A stretch of 64,000 nucleotides of DNA from Chryseobacterium oranimense (GCF_900129755.1 NZ_FQWT01000009.1:124001-188000), one strand, 5' to 3'; positions 17,899 through 28,491 are shown, counted from the stretch's first letter. The notes: a model not told the origin generated them from the sequence alone. Made by a program: numbers and translations.

Positions 17899-18532
17899 CA
17901 TTATATCTATAGCCGGATTCGCCCAGGAAAAAAAGGAAACCGGTGAAGCTAAAAAAGTGCAGGAAAAATACAAGCCGAACTTTATGGTAGGTTTTGATAT
18001 CCTTAACGCGGGTGTTTCTTTCTTTTCGGACAGGGTCCTTTATCAGGGTTTTATTTCATCTAAGGTGAAAGGAAACATTCATGCTATTGCAGAAGCCGGG
18101 TTTGAGAAAAATGTATATCAAAAGAACGGCTATGATGCAAAGGCAAGCGGGCCTTTTGTAAAGGTGGGTGCATTTTATATGCTGGCAAAAGACCTCGAAA
18201 ATGAATTCAACGGTTTTTATGCCGGTGGTAAGATAGGAGGGGCATTTTACAATCAGGAGTATATGGCGGTTCCGGTTCGTGGCTTTGGGGGCAGTGCTTC
18301 ATCTGTGGCGTTTCCGTCTTCATCGCAGACCTCCGCCTGGGTAGAAGGAACTCTGGGGGGAAGAGTGCAGCTCTTTGAATCAAATTTTTATATTGATGTT
18401 AATCTTCAGCCAAGATACTTAGTATATACCTCAAAACAGGATGATATTACCCCAATGATTGTTCCCGGATTTGGAAGAAGCTCATCCAAATTCAATATGG
18501 GATTTGCATGGAATATTGCCTATAAGTTCTAA
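17864..18532 (+). CDS. DUF6048 family exported beta-barrel-like protein
   Basis: A 222-residue protein with signal peptide MKTRLIFSLFFSIISIAGFAQ. The mature part alternates polar and aromatic residues, ends in FAWNIAYKF with a C-terminal phenylalanine, and so resembles a small outer-membrane beta-barrel. It fits the DUF6048 family, regularly found directly after DUF6452 in Flavobacteriia. The ATG lies inside the end of the upstream lipoprotein gene. The pair probably works together at the outer membrane; what it does is unknown. Confidence 0.75.
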   Translation: MKTRLIFSLFFSIISIAGFAQEKKETGEAKKVQEKYKPNFMVGFDILNAGVSFFSDRVLYQGFISSKVKGNIHAIAEAGFEKNVYQKNGYDAKASGPFVKVGAFYMLAKDLENEFNGFYAGGKIGGAFYNQEYMAVPVRGFGGSASSVAFPSSSQTSAWVEGTLGGRVQLFESNFYIDVNLQPRYLVYTSKQDDITPMIVPGFGRSSSKFNMGFAWNIAYKF

Positions 18533-18597
18533 AGCAGATATTTCTCAATAAAAACAGAATAGCACTTATTACATCATATAAAATAAGTTGTAAGCAT

Positions 18598-18632
18598 AAT
18601 TAATCCTCAGATTTTTCTGAGGGTTAATTTTT
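18598..18632 (+). terminator. Terminator of the DUF6452/DUF6048 pair
   Basis: AATTAATCCTCAG / CTGAGGGTTAATT forms a stem with one mismatch and an ATTTT loop, followed by T residues. Confidence 0.8.
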
Positions 18633-18715
18633 TATAATAATAATTTAAATAGGAAATATGGTGATTATTATTTATTATTATTTATAGTTTAATGATTTTA
18701 TCTTAATAGAAATAT

Positions 18716-18723
18716 TATATTTG
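18716..18723 (+). promoter_or_regulatory. -7 element of the secreted metalloprotease gene
   Basis: TATATTTG matches TAnnTTTG and lies 26 bases upstream of the ATG at 18750. Confidence 0.35.
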
Positions 18724-18749
18724 TAAAATAATCTAATATTTAAATAATT

Positions 18750-21677
18750 ATGAAGAAAATTTTTACTTCAGTATTTTCTCTCTGTATGTTTGCTGCTGCT
18801 ACTGCCCAGTGGACTCCGTCTACGGGACGGTCGGGAGAAGTAATACAGCGGTCAGATGTCAAAGAATATTATGCTCTCGATATTTCCTTATTAAGATCAC
18901 AGCTTGCAGGAGCTCAGGAGATGGGGCAGAATGCAAAGCCTATTGCTATTTCGCTTCCTACTTTAGACGGTAAAATTGAAAGATTCAATGTTTACAGCTT
19001 TCCTGTTATTGCTAAAGACCTTGCCGATCAGTATCAGCTGGGATCCTATGTAGGGGTGGGAATTGATGATCCCTCCAAGTATTTAAGATTTTCACTGGCT
19101 CCCAATGACTTTCAGTCTATGATTATTAAAGATGGAGTATACCAGTTCATTGAACCTCAGAATGCTTCCAAAACCATTTATGGAGTGCACGGAAAAACAA
19201 AACCTTCGGGTTCCCAGGGCTTCCTGTGTTCCATGGATGAAGATATCCTTTCAAAAAAGGAGATTGCCCAACTTTACAATACCCATAAATCCTTTGCCAA
19301 TAATAATACGGATTTTTCTAAATCTTCAGATAAAAAGTACAGAACTCTAAGGCTTGCCCTGTCCGTAACCGGAGAATATACTGCTTACTTCGGTGGTACC
19401 CAGGCGGGAGCCCTTACCGCTATGAATGCTACACTTTCAAGGGTAAACGGAGTTTTTGAAAAAGATATGGGGATACATCTTAATATGGTAAACTATCCTA
19501 CACTTGTCTATATGGATTCCGCTACAGATCCATATTCTCCTGCTTCTCAGATGAACAACTGGAATGTTCAGCTTCAGCAAACCTTAACCAGTGTTGTAGG
19601 AAACGAAAACTACGATATAGGACACCTGTTCGGAAGAAGCGGTGGCGGAGGGAATGCAGGATGTATTGGATGTATCTGTGTAAACCCTGCGACACCAACA
19701 GCCAAAGCCAAAGGTTCAGGATACACTTCACCAGCCAATGCCATTCCGCAGGGAGATACTTTTGATATCGACTATGTAGCGCACGAAATGGGTCACCAGC
19801 TTGGAGCCAACCATACCTTCTCTCATAATCTTGAAGGTGCAGGAGTTAATATGGAACCGGGATCAGGATCCACTATTATGGGATATGCAGGGATTACCAA
19901 TGCTGATGTTCAGGATAACTCCGATCCTTATTTCCATGTTGTAAGCATCCTTCAGGTTCAGAATAACCTTGTTGCTAAAACCTGTGATGTTGAAACTTCG
20001 GTTACCAATAATCCTCCTGTAATTGCTGCATTAAATGATTATTCTATTCCGAAGGGGACAGCATTTGCCCTTACAGGAAATGCTATTGACCCGGAAGGAA
20101 ATCCTATGACCTTTACGTGGGAGCAGTTTGATAATGCCAGCGTTCCGGTGACTTCTGTTAATGGAAATACAGGGTCAGGTCCGCTATTCAGATCTATACT
20201 TCCGTCTACTTCACCTACAAGATATTTTCCTAAGCTAAGTACGGTTCTCGCAGGGAATCTTTCTTCTTCAGCCGACTGGGAAACCGTATCCACCAGAGCA
20301 AGATCTTCAAGCTTTGTATTTACTGCAAGAGATAACAGTCCGATTGTAAATGAACAGCAAACCAATTCAGCGCTTCAGAATATCAATGTAGGAAATGAGG
20401 GACCTTTTAAAGTGACTTCAACTACCGTTTATAACAATACTGCAGGTGCTGTTACCTGGGATGTTGTGAATACCAATAGTGGAATATACAATGCACCCAA
20501 TGTAAAAATAGATTACACGGCAGATAACGGATTGACATGGGTAGTAGTTTCACCATCCACACCGAATGACGGGGCAGAAGCATTTACATTTTCTTCCCTT
20601 CCTACCGGAACGAATATAAAGATCAGGGTAAGTGCTGTAGGGAATGTTTTCTATGCAATAGGAAATGCTACAGTAGCTGCTTCAACGGCAACGTGTTCTT
20701 CCGCAGCTGCTACAGGAGTTGCAGCTTCAGGATTGACAATTTCTTCAGGAAATATTACCTGGGCGCCGGTTCAGGGAGCTACTTATACTCTGAGATACAG
20801 AAAAACAGGAACTACAAACTGGGTTACGGTAAATGTTCCTACAAACTCTTACTATATTTCAGGGCTTGAGGATACTACGCAGTACGAAGTACAGGTTGCC
20901 AATATCTGCGGAAGTACCGTAGGAACTTATTCTGCAAGTACAAACTTCAGTACATTGCCTTATGCATACTGTACCAACGCTACAGGAAGCTCCGATGATG
21001 AATATATTTCAAATGTATCTGTAACCCCGGTTGGAATGTCAGCGGTTTCCAATACCAGTGCGGCATCCACTTATACAGATTATACAACAGACCTTTCAAA
21101 ATTGATTACCCTTAGACAAGGAAGTTCAGGTAATGCAATCAGTGTTACAAAAGCATGGACTTCCAGCCAATATAATGAAGGAGTAACTGCCTGGATAGAT
21201 TTCAACAGGGATGGTAACTTCACAGATTCTGAAATCATCTTCACCAGCCCGTCCAACATGGTAACTCCTGTTTCAGGAACCTTCTCCGTACCGGCTAATG
21301 CATACACAGACAAAAAAGTGATCATGAGAGTGGTAATGGCTTATGAAGATCAGCCTGAAAACGGATGTAACGGTTTTGCTTATGGTGAAATTGAAGATTA
21401 TCCTGTTCAGATTCAGCTTGCTCTGGGTACAAGCGATGTCAGCAATCCAAATAATGATATCCAGATTTATCCTAATCCGGTAGTCGATATTCTGAATGTG
21501 ACCAAAGTGTCTGATAAAGCAGTCTATAAAATTTACAATACTGCAGGTCAGCTGGTAGGAAATGGAAATATTAATGACGGAAAGATCAATGTTTCTTCTC
21601 TTGTAAAAGGCGGATATGTGATCACGATAGATGAAAAAGATAAAGATCAGTTCAGGTCTAAATTCATCAAAAAATAA
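18750..21677 (+). CDS. Secreted reprolysin-like zinc metalloprotease with FnIII, GEVED and type IX secretion tail
   Basis: A 975-residue exported protease. MKKIFTSVFSLCMFAAATAQ is the signal peptide; residues 21-195 look like a propeptide. The catalytic domain (about 197-410) contains HEMGHQLGANH, giving zinc ligands H345, H349 and H355 with catalytic E346, and a Met-turn at M377 (STIMGYAG): an M12B/metzincin layout. An Ig-like/proprotein region follows, then an FnIII domain (about 650-735), a GEVED domain (about 740-890, with WIDFNRDGNF and GEIEDYPV) and a type A sorting domain from IQIYPNPVVDIL to the end. The tail directs export across the outer membrane by the type IX system. Confidence 0.93.
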   Translation: MKKIFTSVFSLCMFAAATAQWTPSTGRSGEVIQRSDVKEYYALDISLLRSQLAGAQEMGQNAKPIAISLPTLDGKIERFNVYSFPVIAKDLADQYQLGSYVGVGIDDPSKYLRFSLAPNDFQSMIIKDGVYQFIEPQNASKTIYGVHGKTKPSGSQGFLCSMDEDILSKKEIAQLYNTHKSFANNNTDFSKSSDKKYRTLRLALSVTGEYTAYFGGTQAGALTAMNATLSRVNGVFEKDMGIHLNMVNYPTLVYMDSATDPYSPASQMNNWNVQLQQTLTSVVGNENYDIGHLFGRSGGGGNAGCIGCICVNPATPTAKAKGSGYTSPANAIPQGDTFDIDYVAHEMGHQLGANHTFSHNLEGAGVNMEPGSGSTIMGYAGITNADVQDNSDPYFHVVSILQVQNNLVAKTCDVETSVTNNPPVIAALNDYSIPKGTAFALTGNAIDPEGNPMTFTWEQFDNASVPVTSVNGNTGSGPLFRSILPSTSPTRYFPKLSTVLAGNLSSSADWETVSTRARSSSFVFTARDNSPIVNEQQTNSALQNINVGNEGPFKVTSTTVYNNTAGAVTWDVVNTNSGIYNAPNVKIDYTADNGLTWVVVSPSTPNDGAEAFTFSSLPTGTNIKIRVSAVGNVFYAIGNATVAASTATCSSAAATGVAASGLTISSGNITWAPVQGATYTLRYRKTGTTNWVTVNVPTNSYYISGLEDTTQYEVQVANICGSTVGTYSASTNFSTLPYAYCTNATGSSDDEYISNVSVTPVGMSAVSNTSAASTYTDYTTDLSKLITLRQGSSGNAISVTKAWTSSQYNEGVTAWIDFNRDGNFTDSEIIFTSPSNMVTPVSGTFSVPANAYTDKKVIMRVVMAYEDQPENGCNGFAYGEIEDYPVQIQLALGTSDVSNPNNDIQIYPNPVVDILNVTKVSDKAVYKIYNTAGQLVGNGNINDGKINVSSLVKGGYVITIDEKDKDQFRSKFIKK

Positions 21678-21699
21678 TCCTAATTAAAACAATATAAAG

Positions 21700-21724
21700 T
21701 CCTCAGGTCCTCCTGAGGATTTTG
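21700..21724 (+). terminator. Terminator of the metalloprotease gene
   Basis: TCCTCAGG-TCCT-CCTGAGGA followed by TTTT, starting 23 bases past the stop. Confidence 0.8.
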
Positions 21725-21808
21725 TATTTTTATACATAGAATGTATTATTATTGTGAAATTTTTACAAAAAAATATTTGAATGAATATATTAATAGTGAA
21801 AAAATTAT

Positions 21809-21816
21809 TAGATTTG
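21809..21816 (+). promoter_or_regulatory. Possible -7 element for the FnIII/GEVED protein
   Basis: TAGATTTG matches TAnnTTTG. It lies 152 bases upstream of the ATG, implying a long untranslated leader; the rest of 21725-21968 is AT-rich without genes. Confidence 0.25.
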
Positions 21817-21968
21817 TGTAATTATTAAAATATTAGCGTATGAATTAAAAAACTACTTTTTTCATTACAGATAATCTGTAAAACAGATGTTCAGAATGTG
21901 CTTGAGCATCATCAAATAAGAAACACTATACCTTATTACTATTGTTATTATAACTAAATTTTTAAAAT

Positions 21969-24900
21969 ATGAGTGGATTTTTACTCTGTAAAATGAGCCG
22001 GCCCTTTAGGGTGCTCATAACATTGCTTTGTATGGTCTTCGGGCTGTTTTCACAGGCACAAACAGTTACCATTGGTACAGGTACAAGTACTCAAAGATAT
22101 CCTTTGAGTGTGTACTACGGGTATCAAAGAGATGCATCACTTTATACTGCAGCAGAAATTAATTTGCCTGCTGGAGGAAGTGTACTGTCAGTAGCGTGGA
22201 ATGCCACAACAGCTACAAGTGCTACTGCTCCGGTAAAGGTTTATTTAAAAACTGTTCCGGCTGCAACAACCACCCTTACATCACAAGACTGGCCTACAAC
22301 TACTGCCGGCGCCAGTTTGGTGTATACCGGAACGATCAATAATATAACGACAGGTTGGAACACCATCACCCTGCAAACACCTTATTATTATAACGGGACA
22401 GAAAACCTGATGGTACTGGTAGAAACAGACTATGGAGGTACCGGAACCGGAAGTACTTCAGGAAGTGGTTTTACCTACTCTAGTGCTACTTCACGACACA
22501 TGTATATAGAGGTGGATAACACTGCCCCTACTACGAATACAGGAACCGTGAACTCCAACAGGCCTAATGTTCAGTTTACCTTTGGCGCGGCTCCTTCATG
22601 TATACCGCCTTCAGGATTAACTTTAGGAACTGTAACACCAACGAGTGCAGCAATCAGCTGGACAGCCCCTTCTTCCGTACCGGCAGGAGGATATGATGTT
22701 TATTACAGTACATCTGCTACAGCTCCAACATCTGCAACTCCGCCTTCACAAAACATTACGGGGACAAGTACAACACTTTCTCCATTGACAGCCAATACGG
22801 CTTATTATGTATGGGTGAGATCAAAATGCAGCGGAACAGATCAGAGTACATGGATCGGACCGTTGAATATATTTACAGGATATTGTACACCAACAGGAGG
22901 TTCCAGTTCAACTTCATACTATCTGAAAACTGTTAATACAACAGGAGGAATCACGAATATAAACTATACAGCTAATTCATATACCGCTTATGTTAACAGT
23001 GCCTCTCCGGTTATTACCGCATTGCCTAGTAACACGGTAACAATGAACCTGAATACCGGGACAAGTACTTACTATTATTATGTTTGGGTTGACTGGAATA
23101 ATAATATGAGCTTTAATGATCCGGGTGAAACAATTCTTGCAACGCCCAACTATGTTACAAACGGAACGGCAACAATTGTCATTCCTGCATCACAGGCACC
23201 GGGTAATTACAGGGTAAGAACGGCAACATCGTTCATAGGAACAGTAAATTCGTGCGGATCAGCACCTTATGGTAACTATGTAGACTTTACATTGACCGTT
23301 ATGGCATTACAGCCATGTACTACCGCACCTCCAAGTAATATTACGGTTTCCAACGTTACCCCAACTACGGCTCTTGTAAGCTGGCTGCCTTCTACAGGTG
23401 CTACTTATGTATTAAGATATAAAGCTGTAAGTGCAGCAACATGGACTTCAGTAAACATTACGACTCCTCTTGCGAGCAATTATACAATAAACAACCTTAC
23501 AGAACAGACTCAATATGAAGTGCAGATTGCTACAATCTGTGGTGGAACCCAGGGACCATTCTCTGCAAGTACCACCTTTACAACTCCTGCAATTTCTTAT
23601 TGTAATTCTGGTTCTACAAGCAGCACTATTGATGGTTATATCAGTAAAGTTGTTGTAACTCCGAATGCTGCAATCCCAATGACCAGCACTTCAGATTTCA
23701 GTAATTATACAGATTATACTACAGATCCTGCAAGACTTGTTACCCTGGTAAGAGGTTTAGGAGCCAATACTGTTACTGTAGAAAAAACCTGGCCGGGAAC
23801 TCAATGGTCTTTCGGAACAGGAGTTTGGATTGACTTTAACAGAAACGGAGTTTTTGAAGCGTCAGAACAGGTATTGAACTCACCAAGTAACACAACTACT
23901 CCTGTGACTGCTACTTTCACGGTACCTAACGTTGCCGGAGGAGTTTACACAGGAAACCTTACTACCCGTATGCGTGTAGCATTGAGAGAAAGTGCTACGG
24001 CTGCTCCTTGTGGAACTTTCACCTGGGGTGAAGTAGAAGACTATGCTGTGAAACTTATTGATCAGCCTGCTTGTACTACAGCGCCGCCTACAAACATTAC
24101 CGTTACCAACCTTACCGCTTCTACAGCGACGGTTTATTGGATGGCTGCAGCAAATGCTACTTACACCATTAGATGGAAGTTAGCTACTGCCGCAACTTTT
24201 ACCATCCCGCCTGTGACTTTGGCACCGGGAGTAAACAATTATACGATTCCTGGACTTGCTGAGCAGACTAAATATGATGTACAGGTTTCTACTACATGTG
24301 GAACTTCTACAGGACCATATTCTACAACAGTACAGTTTACAACGCCGCCACTTTCATACTGTCCGATGACAGGTACTGGAACTAACGACCACATTTCAAA
24401 TGTAACCGTTACTTCTTCCAACCCTGGAGTTCCGGTGATGAGTAATACCACTGTACAGAATAACTATACAAGCTATACAACCCCTCAAACGTTAATCACT
24501 CTTGATGCAGGTTCTGCCAATAATAAGATCTCTGTAGCAAAAGGATGGACGGGTGCAACAAGTAATGATGCAGTGTCAGTCTGGATTGATTATAACAGAA
24601 ACGGTGTTTTTGAAGCATCAGAACAGATTATAAGTTCTCCGGCAAACACAACAACTCCTATTACAGCAACCTTCTCAGTTCCGGCAACTGCTTACACAGG
24701 TGCACTTACTACTACAATGAGAGTTGTTCTTAAGCGTACAAGTGCTCCGGTATTGTGCCAGAATGCGGTAAACGGTGAAGTTGAGGATTACGCGGTAAGA
24801 ATCAGACCTTGTAGCAATGCAACACCAAACCAGCCTACGATTACAGCTACCCATAACTCTGCTACCCTTACATTAACAGGTTCGGCAACTAACGTAACCT

Positions 24901-26357
24901 ATCTTGTAAGATACAGAGTTCAGGCAACTCCTCCGGGAGCGTGGACGGAAGTATATGCCTCAGCATTGTTAAACAACCTTCCACTTGTATTAACAGGTTT
25001 AACTCCTGCTACTATCTATGAGGTTCAGGTGGCTACGGTTTGTGGAGATGTGGCTGGTACATTTACTGCGATCAAAACATTTGTAACAAGATGTGATCCT
25101 ACACCTCCAAATGTTACAGTAAGTAATATCACGACAAACTCTGCACTGATTACATGGGCACCGCTTTCGGCAAGCTCAACATATACACTGGAATGGAGAA
25201 AAGTAGGAGCAGCTACATGGACACAGGTTCCTAACATTGCACCTCCTACCAATACATACTTATTAACCAACTTAGATCCGTATACTAAATATGAAGTAAG
25301 AGTAGCTAATAAATGTGTTGGAGAAACTACTCTTAACCCATATTCAAATCCGAAAGTATTTACTACGGAAAGAACATGTGAGCTACCTCCTCCGGGATTA
25401 ACTATCACTCAGATCAACCCTACATGGGCTGAAGTTACATGGGAAGGCTTCCCTGGGGCTACTTACATCCTTAGATACAGAAAAGTAGGTATTCCAAGCT
25501 GGACAAATGTTCCGTTAACAACGAATACTTACACTATAACAGGATTATTGGAAGAAACGAAATATGAAATGCAGGTGGTAAATGTTTGTAATGGTACACC
25601 AGGTACCTATACACCTCCATACTATTTCACAACACCTACAGTAGTTTACTGTCAGATGGCTTCTCAAAATGCTGTTAACGAGCATATCTCTAAAGTTACG
25701 GTTGTTCCAAGCGGAAGACCTAAAATGGAGAATGAGTCAGGACCTTCCAGCTATACAAACTATACAGGAGTACCTGATACATTTATTGAAATGGTTCAGG
25801 GATCTACAGGAAACCAGATTACGATTGAGAAGAAATGGAACGGAACCAACCATGATGAAGGTATCGCGGTATGGATCGATTTCAACAGAAACGGATATTT
25901 TGATCTTGATGAAAGAGTATTCACATCACCTCCAAATACTACAAGTCCTGTTACAGGAACATTCAACGTACCTGTAGACGCTTACGTAAGCATGACGAAC
26001 CACAAGTATGTAGTAATGAGAGTAGCATTGATGAGAGATGGAATTCCTGTGAACTGTACTAATTTTGCCAACGGTGAAGTAGAAGATTACTCTGTAAGAA
26101 TCTCTAAACCAGGAGTGCCGAATTCTCTTAATCAGACTGATATCATGATTTACCCTAACCCGGTAAGTACAGTATTGCATGTGAAAAATATTAGCAAGAA
26201 AGCTAAATATAAGATCTACAATTCTGCAGGACAGGTTATCGGAGATGGTATTCTGCTTAACAACCAGGTTAATGTTAGCAAGTTGATCAACGGTATTTAT
26301 GTAATAGATATTGATGACAATGGAGTAACAGTTCAGAAGAAATTTATTAAAGAATAA
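21969..26357 (+). CDS. Giant secreted FnIII/GEVED repeat protein with type IX secretion tail
   Basis: A 1462-residue surface or secreted protein. The signal peptide covers about residues 1-31 (VLITLLCMVFGLFSQAQ). An N-terminal beta-sandwich (about 32-205) is followed by six FnIII domains and four GEVED domains. FnIII domains begin near residues 212, 448, 700, 950, 1041 and 1139, with AxxxWxP and TxYEVxVxxxCG patterns. GEVED domains lie near 310-445, 545-700, 797-945 and 1227-1380, the last three with W(I/L)D(F/Y)NRNGxF and GEVEDY. The end (IMIYPNPVSTVLHV...VQKKFIKE) is a type A sorting domain, close to that of the upstream protease. No catalytic domain is visible; adhesion or matrix binding is inferred. 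Confidence 0.92.
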   Translation: MSGFLLCKMSRPFRVLITLLCMVFGLFSQAQTVTIGTGTSTQRYPLSVYYGYQRDASLYTAAEINLPAGGSVLSVAWNATTATSATAPVKVYLKTVPAATTTLTSQDWPTTTAGASLVYTGTINNITTGWNTITLQTPYYYNGTENLMVLVETDYGGTGTGSTSGSGFTYSSATSRHMYIEVDNTAPTTNTGTVNSNRPNVQFTFGAAPSCIPPSGLTLGTVTPTSAAISWTAPSSVPAGGYDVYYSTSATAPTSATPPSQNITGTSTTLSPLTANTAYYVWVRSKCSGTDQSTWIGPLNIFTGYCTPTGGSSSTSYYLKTVNTTGGITNINYTANSYTAYVNSASPVITALPSNTVTMNLNTGTSTYYYYVWVDWNNNMSFNDPGETILATPNYVTNGTATIVIPASQAPGNYRVRTATSFIGTVNSCGSAPYGNYVDFTLTVMALQPCTTAPPSNITVSNVTPTTALVSWLPSTGATYVLRYKAVSAATWTSVNITTPLASNYTINNLTEQTQYEVQIATICGGTQGPFSASTTFTTPAISYCNSGSTSSTIDGYISKVVVTPNAAIPMTSTSDFSNYTDYTTDPARLVTLVRGLGANTVTVEKTWPGTQWSFGTGVWIDFNRNGVFEASEQVLNSPSNTTTPVTATFTVPNVAGGVYTGNLTTRMRVALRESATAAPCGTFTWGEVEDYAVKLIDQPACTTAPPTNITVTNLTASTATVYWMAAANATYTIRWKLATAATFTIPPVTLAPGVNNYTIPGLAEQTKYDVQVSTTCGTSTGPYSTTVQFTTPPLSYCPMTGTGTNDHISNVTVTSSNPGVPVMSNTTVQNNYTSYTTPQTLITLDAGSANNKISVAKGWTGATSNDAVSVWIDYNRNGVFEASEQIISSPANTTTPITATFSVPATAYTGALTTTMRVVLKRTSAPVLCQNAVNGEVEDYAVRIRPCSNATPNQPTITATHNSATLTLTGSATNVTYLVRYRVQATPPGAWTEVYASALLNNLPLVLTGLTPATIYEVQVATVCGDVAGTFTAIKTFVTRCDPTPPNVTVSNITTNSALITWAPLSASSTYTLEWRKVGAATWTQVPNIAPPTNTYLLTNLDPYTKYEVRVANKCVGETTLNPYSNPKVFTTERTCELPPPGLTITQINPTWAEVTWEGFPGATYILRYRKVGIPSWTNVPLTTNTYTITGLLEETKYEMQVVNVCNGTPGTYTPPYYFTTPTVVYCQMASQNAVNEHISKVTVVPSGRPKMENESGPSSYTNYTGVPDTFIEMVQGSTGNQITIEKKWNGTNHDEGIAVWIDFNRNGYFDLDERVFTSPPNTTSPVTGTFNVPVDAYVSMTNHKYVVMRVALMRDGIPVNCTNFANGEVEDYSVRISKPGVPNSLNQTDIMIYPNPVSTVLHVKNISKKAKYKIYNSAGQVIGDGILLNNQVNVSKLINGIYVIDIDDNGVTVQKKFIKE

Positions 26358-26378
26358 CATTAAATTTCAAATATAAGG

Positions 26379-26405
26379 AAGCCCTCAGTGATGAGGGCTT
26401 TTTTT
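26379..26405 (+). terminator. Terminator of the FnIII/GEVED gene
   Basis: AAGCCCTCA-GTGA-TGAGGGCTT with a following T-run. The rest of 26406-26652 shows no gene I can support. Confidence 0.85.
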
Positions 26406-26652
26406 ATGTTTGGATCTGGTTGTTTTGATGTTTGTATAGTTGTTAATTGCAGGCTGAATAATAATAATTTAAAGAAGAGGCCGTTTCACCAGGAATTAAA
26501 AATTGCGGATACTGATACAAAGGATGCATCCATTTTCTATCCACAAGATAAATTGATTCTTTCTTCACCTTGATCATTGTGTTCTTGCCTGAAGCAAACT
26601 TCTGTAAGAAAGAAGCCCAAAAGAATGGATCGTAGATCTATAAATGTTTATT

Positions 26653-28383
26653 TTATATATTATTAGATTTCTCAATTTCTTTGATGTATACTGAAAGCGT
26701 AATTCCGGTTTTTTTCTTAAAAGCCAGAGAAAAAGACTGTTCATTATTATAACCCAATTCTTCAGCAATAGCCAATAATTTGTATGAACGGAATTTTTTA
26801 TCCTTTATCAGCCTGTTAAGGGCATAATCTATACGAAGGTCATTAAGATAAGTGGCAAAATTTTTCCCTTTCTGTGTATTGATAACTTCTGATAAATAGG
26901 TAGTGTTGGTTTTAATACTTTTAGCTAAGCTGGCCGAAGTAATCCCTTTTTTTAAAAAAAGTTCTTTGTCCTCAAAAACTTCCAATTCCTTTAAAATAAA
27001 TTGAGTTATATCTTCTGGAGTGGCTTTAGCCGATTTATCCTCTGTTATTACTTTATTCTCAGTATCAGTTTGTATAGGGATTGGAGAAGGATTTGTGATT
27101 AATTTTGCTTTCGAAGTTTCAAAACTTCTCATCTCAACAGTATTGATAAGGTCTTGAGCAATTTTCCTGTGCTGTCTTTCTCTCTTTTTAGACCTGGAAT
27201 ACAAGAAAGAAAGCAATACAAGGATTATAGATAGAAAGCCAATAGATATATTTAAAATTGTTTTTCTGCTTTGTAGATCGTTGATGATGTTTTCTTTTTC
27301 ATGCAGGAGTTTTGGAGTATCATATCGTCTGGGCAATTCACGGGATACATATTCGAATTGAGCATCCAGCATATTGTCTATCTTTAAAAATCTTTCAACA
27401 TAATACAACTGCCTTTCTTTATCTCCTTTTTCTTTGTAATAATCTATCAAGTAAGTATATGCCTCTCCAAATTCAGGAACAATATAGTTCGTTTTTTGAA
27501 CTAATGAGTCTATTTTAGTGAAATTTTCTATGGCCCTTTGGTTATTATTTAATGAAGCATAAGATTTTCCTAAATATAGAAGGACATAGTTCTTTTCTCT
27601 TATATCGTCTGCTGCAAGAAAATATTTTTTACACGGTAATAAATTATTAATGGCAAGTTGATACTTCTTACGCTTCAAATTATAAAATCCCAATAAACCC
27701 AAGTATTGGTGATATCGGTAATCATCTTTATTTTTAAAAGCCTGCAAACCTTTATTAATTAATATATTGGCTGAATCTAATTTGTTGAGTTCAATATAGC
27801 AGTCTGCAAGGTTTACACGGATTTTGTCTAATTCATTGTCAGTCAGATAGCTTCCATTATCCATGTAATATTTCAATACTTTAGCAGCTTCCGAGTCCTT
27901 TCCTATATAACTGTTTAAATAGGCAATATTGGTTTCTGCTAAAGCAATTTGTCTTTTATTGTTTTTTTGTTTTGCATATTTTAGACCTATTATGTAATTA
28001 TTCAGTGCTTCTTTTTGATTATTAAATTTAAAATATACATTTGCTTTTAAAAGATAAATACGCGTAGGATATGCATCATCTTTTAAGTTCTTGGTTATTT
28101 CGGCTAAACTGTCTATGTATTTTAAGGCATTTTTTTGATCTTCGTTGGCATACATAAAAGCATATCCGTTAGCAATTTGTGAAATATCCTTTTCTCGTTT
28201 TGCTTTCGCTAAATAGTATTGTGCAATGAGTTTTGATTTTGCAGGATTTCCATCATAATTATAATCATAAAATTTTTCTTTCAGTTTTTCATAAGAATCG
28301 TTTCTTAAGGAATCTGTTTTGGCCTGGGGATACAATAAATGATATCCGGTAAATATAAATAATAAAAGGAGTTTTATTTTCAT
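26653..28383 (-). CDS. Membrane-anchored TPR sensor with AraC-type DNA-binding domain
   Basis: A 576-residue one-component regulator. MKIKLLLLFIFTGYHLLYPQ is an export signal; about residues 25-340 are helical TPR-like repeats outside the cytoplasm (for example KNALKYIDSLAEITK, NNQRAIENFTKID). One membrane helix (ILNISIGFLSIILVLLSFLY, about 376-395) is followed by a basic linker and an AraC-type double helix-turn-helix at the C-terminus (ITSASLAKSIKTNTTYLSEVI; AIAEELGYNNEQSFSLAFKKKTG). It is divergent from the lanthipeptide operon, with the shared 202-bp intergenic region carrying a perfect palindrome, so it probably controls that operon in response to something in the periplasm, possibly the peptide itself. 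Regulators of this layout are frequent in Chryseobacterium. Confidence 0.85.
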   Translation of the reverse strand: MKIKLLLLFIFTGYHLLYPQAKTDSLRNDSYEKLKEKFYDYNYDGNPAKSKLIAQYYLAKAKREKDISQIANGYAFMYANEDQKNALKYIDSLAEITKNLKDDAYPTRIYLLKANVYFKFNNQKEALNNYIIGLKYAKQKNNKRQIALAETNIAYLNSYIGKDSEAAKVLKYYMDNGSYLTDNELDKIRVNLADCYIELNKLDSANILINKGLQAFKNKDDYRYHQYLGLLGFYNLKRKKYQLAINNLLPCKKYFLAADDIREKNYVLLYLGKSYASLNNNQRAIENFTKIDSLVQKTNYIVPEFGEAYTYLIDYYKEKGDKERQLYYVERFLKIDNMLDAQFEYVSRELPRRYDTPKLLHEKENIINDLQSRKTILNISIGFLSIILVLLSFLYSRSKKRERQHRKIAQDLINTVEMRSFETSKAKLITNPSPIPIQTDTENKVITEDKSAKATPEDITQFILKELEVFEDKELFLKKGITSASLAKSIKTNTTYLSEVINTQKGKNFATYLNDLRIDYALNRLIKDKKFRSYKLLAIAEELGYNNEQSFSLAFKKKTGITLSVYIKEIEKSNNI

Positions 28384-28491
28384 TGTGCCTTAAATTCGTT
28401 ACAGATATGCAAAAGTATTGTTTATTTTATTAAATTAGGGCGTTTTGTAATAGGAGATGTGAACTTATAAGAATAAATATTTACGAAGCAC

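Noticed and set aside
26388..26573. Small 61-codon open frame after the FnIII/GEVED gene
   Set aside because: It starts inside the terminator hairpin and its composition is not protein-like.
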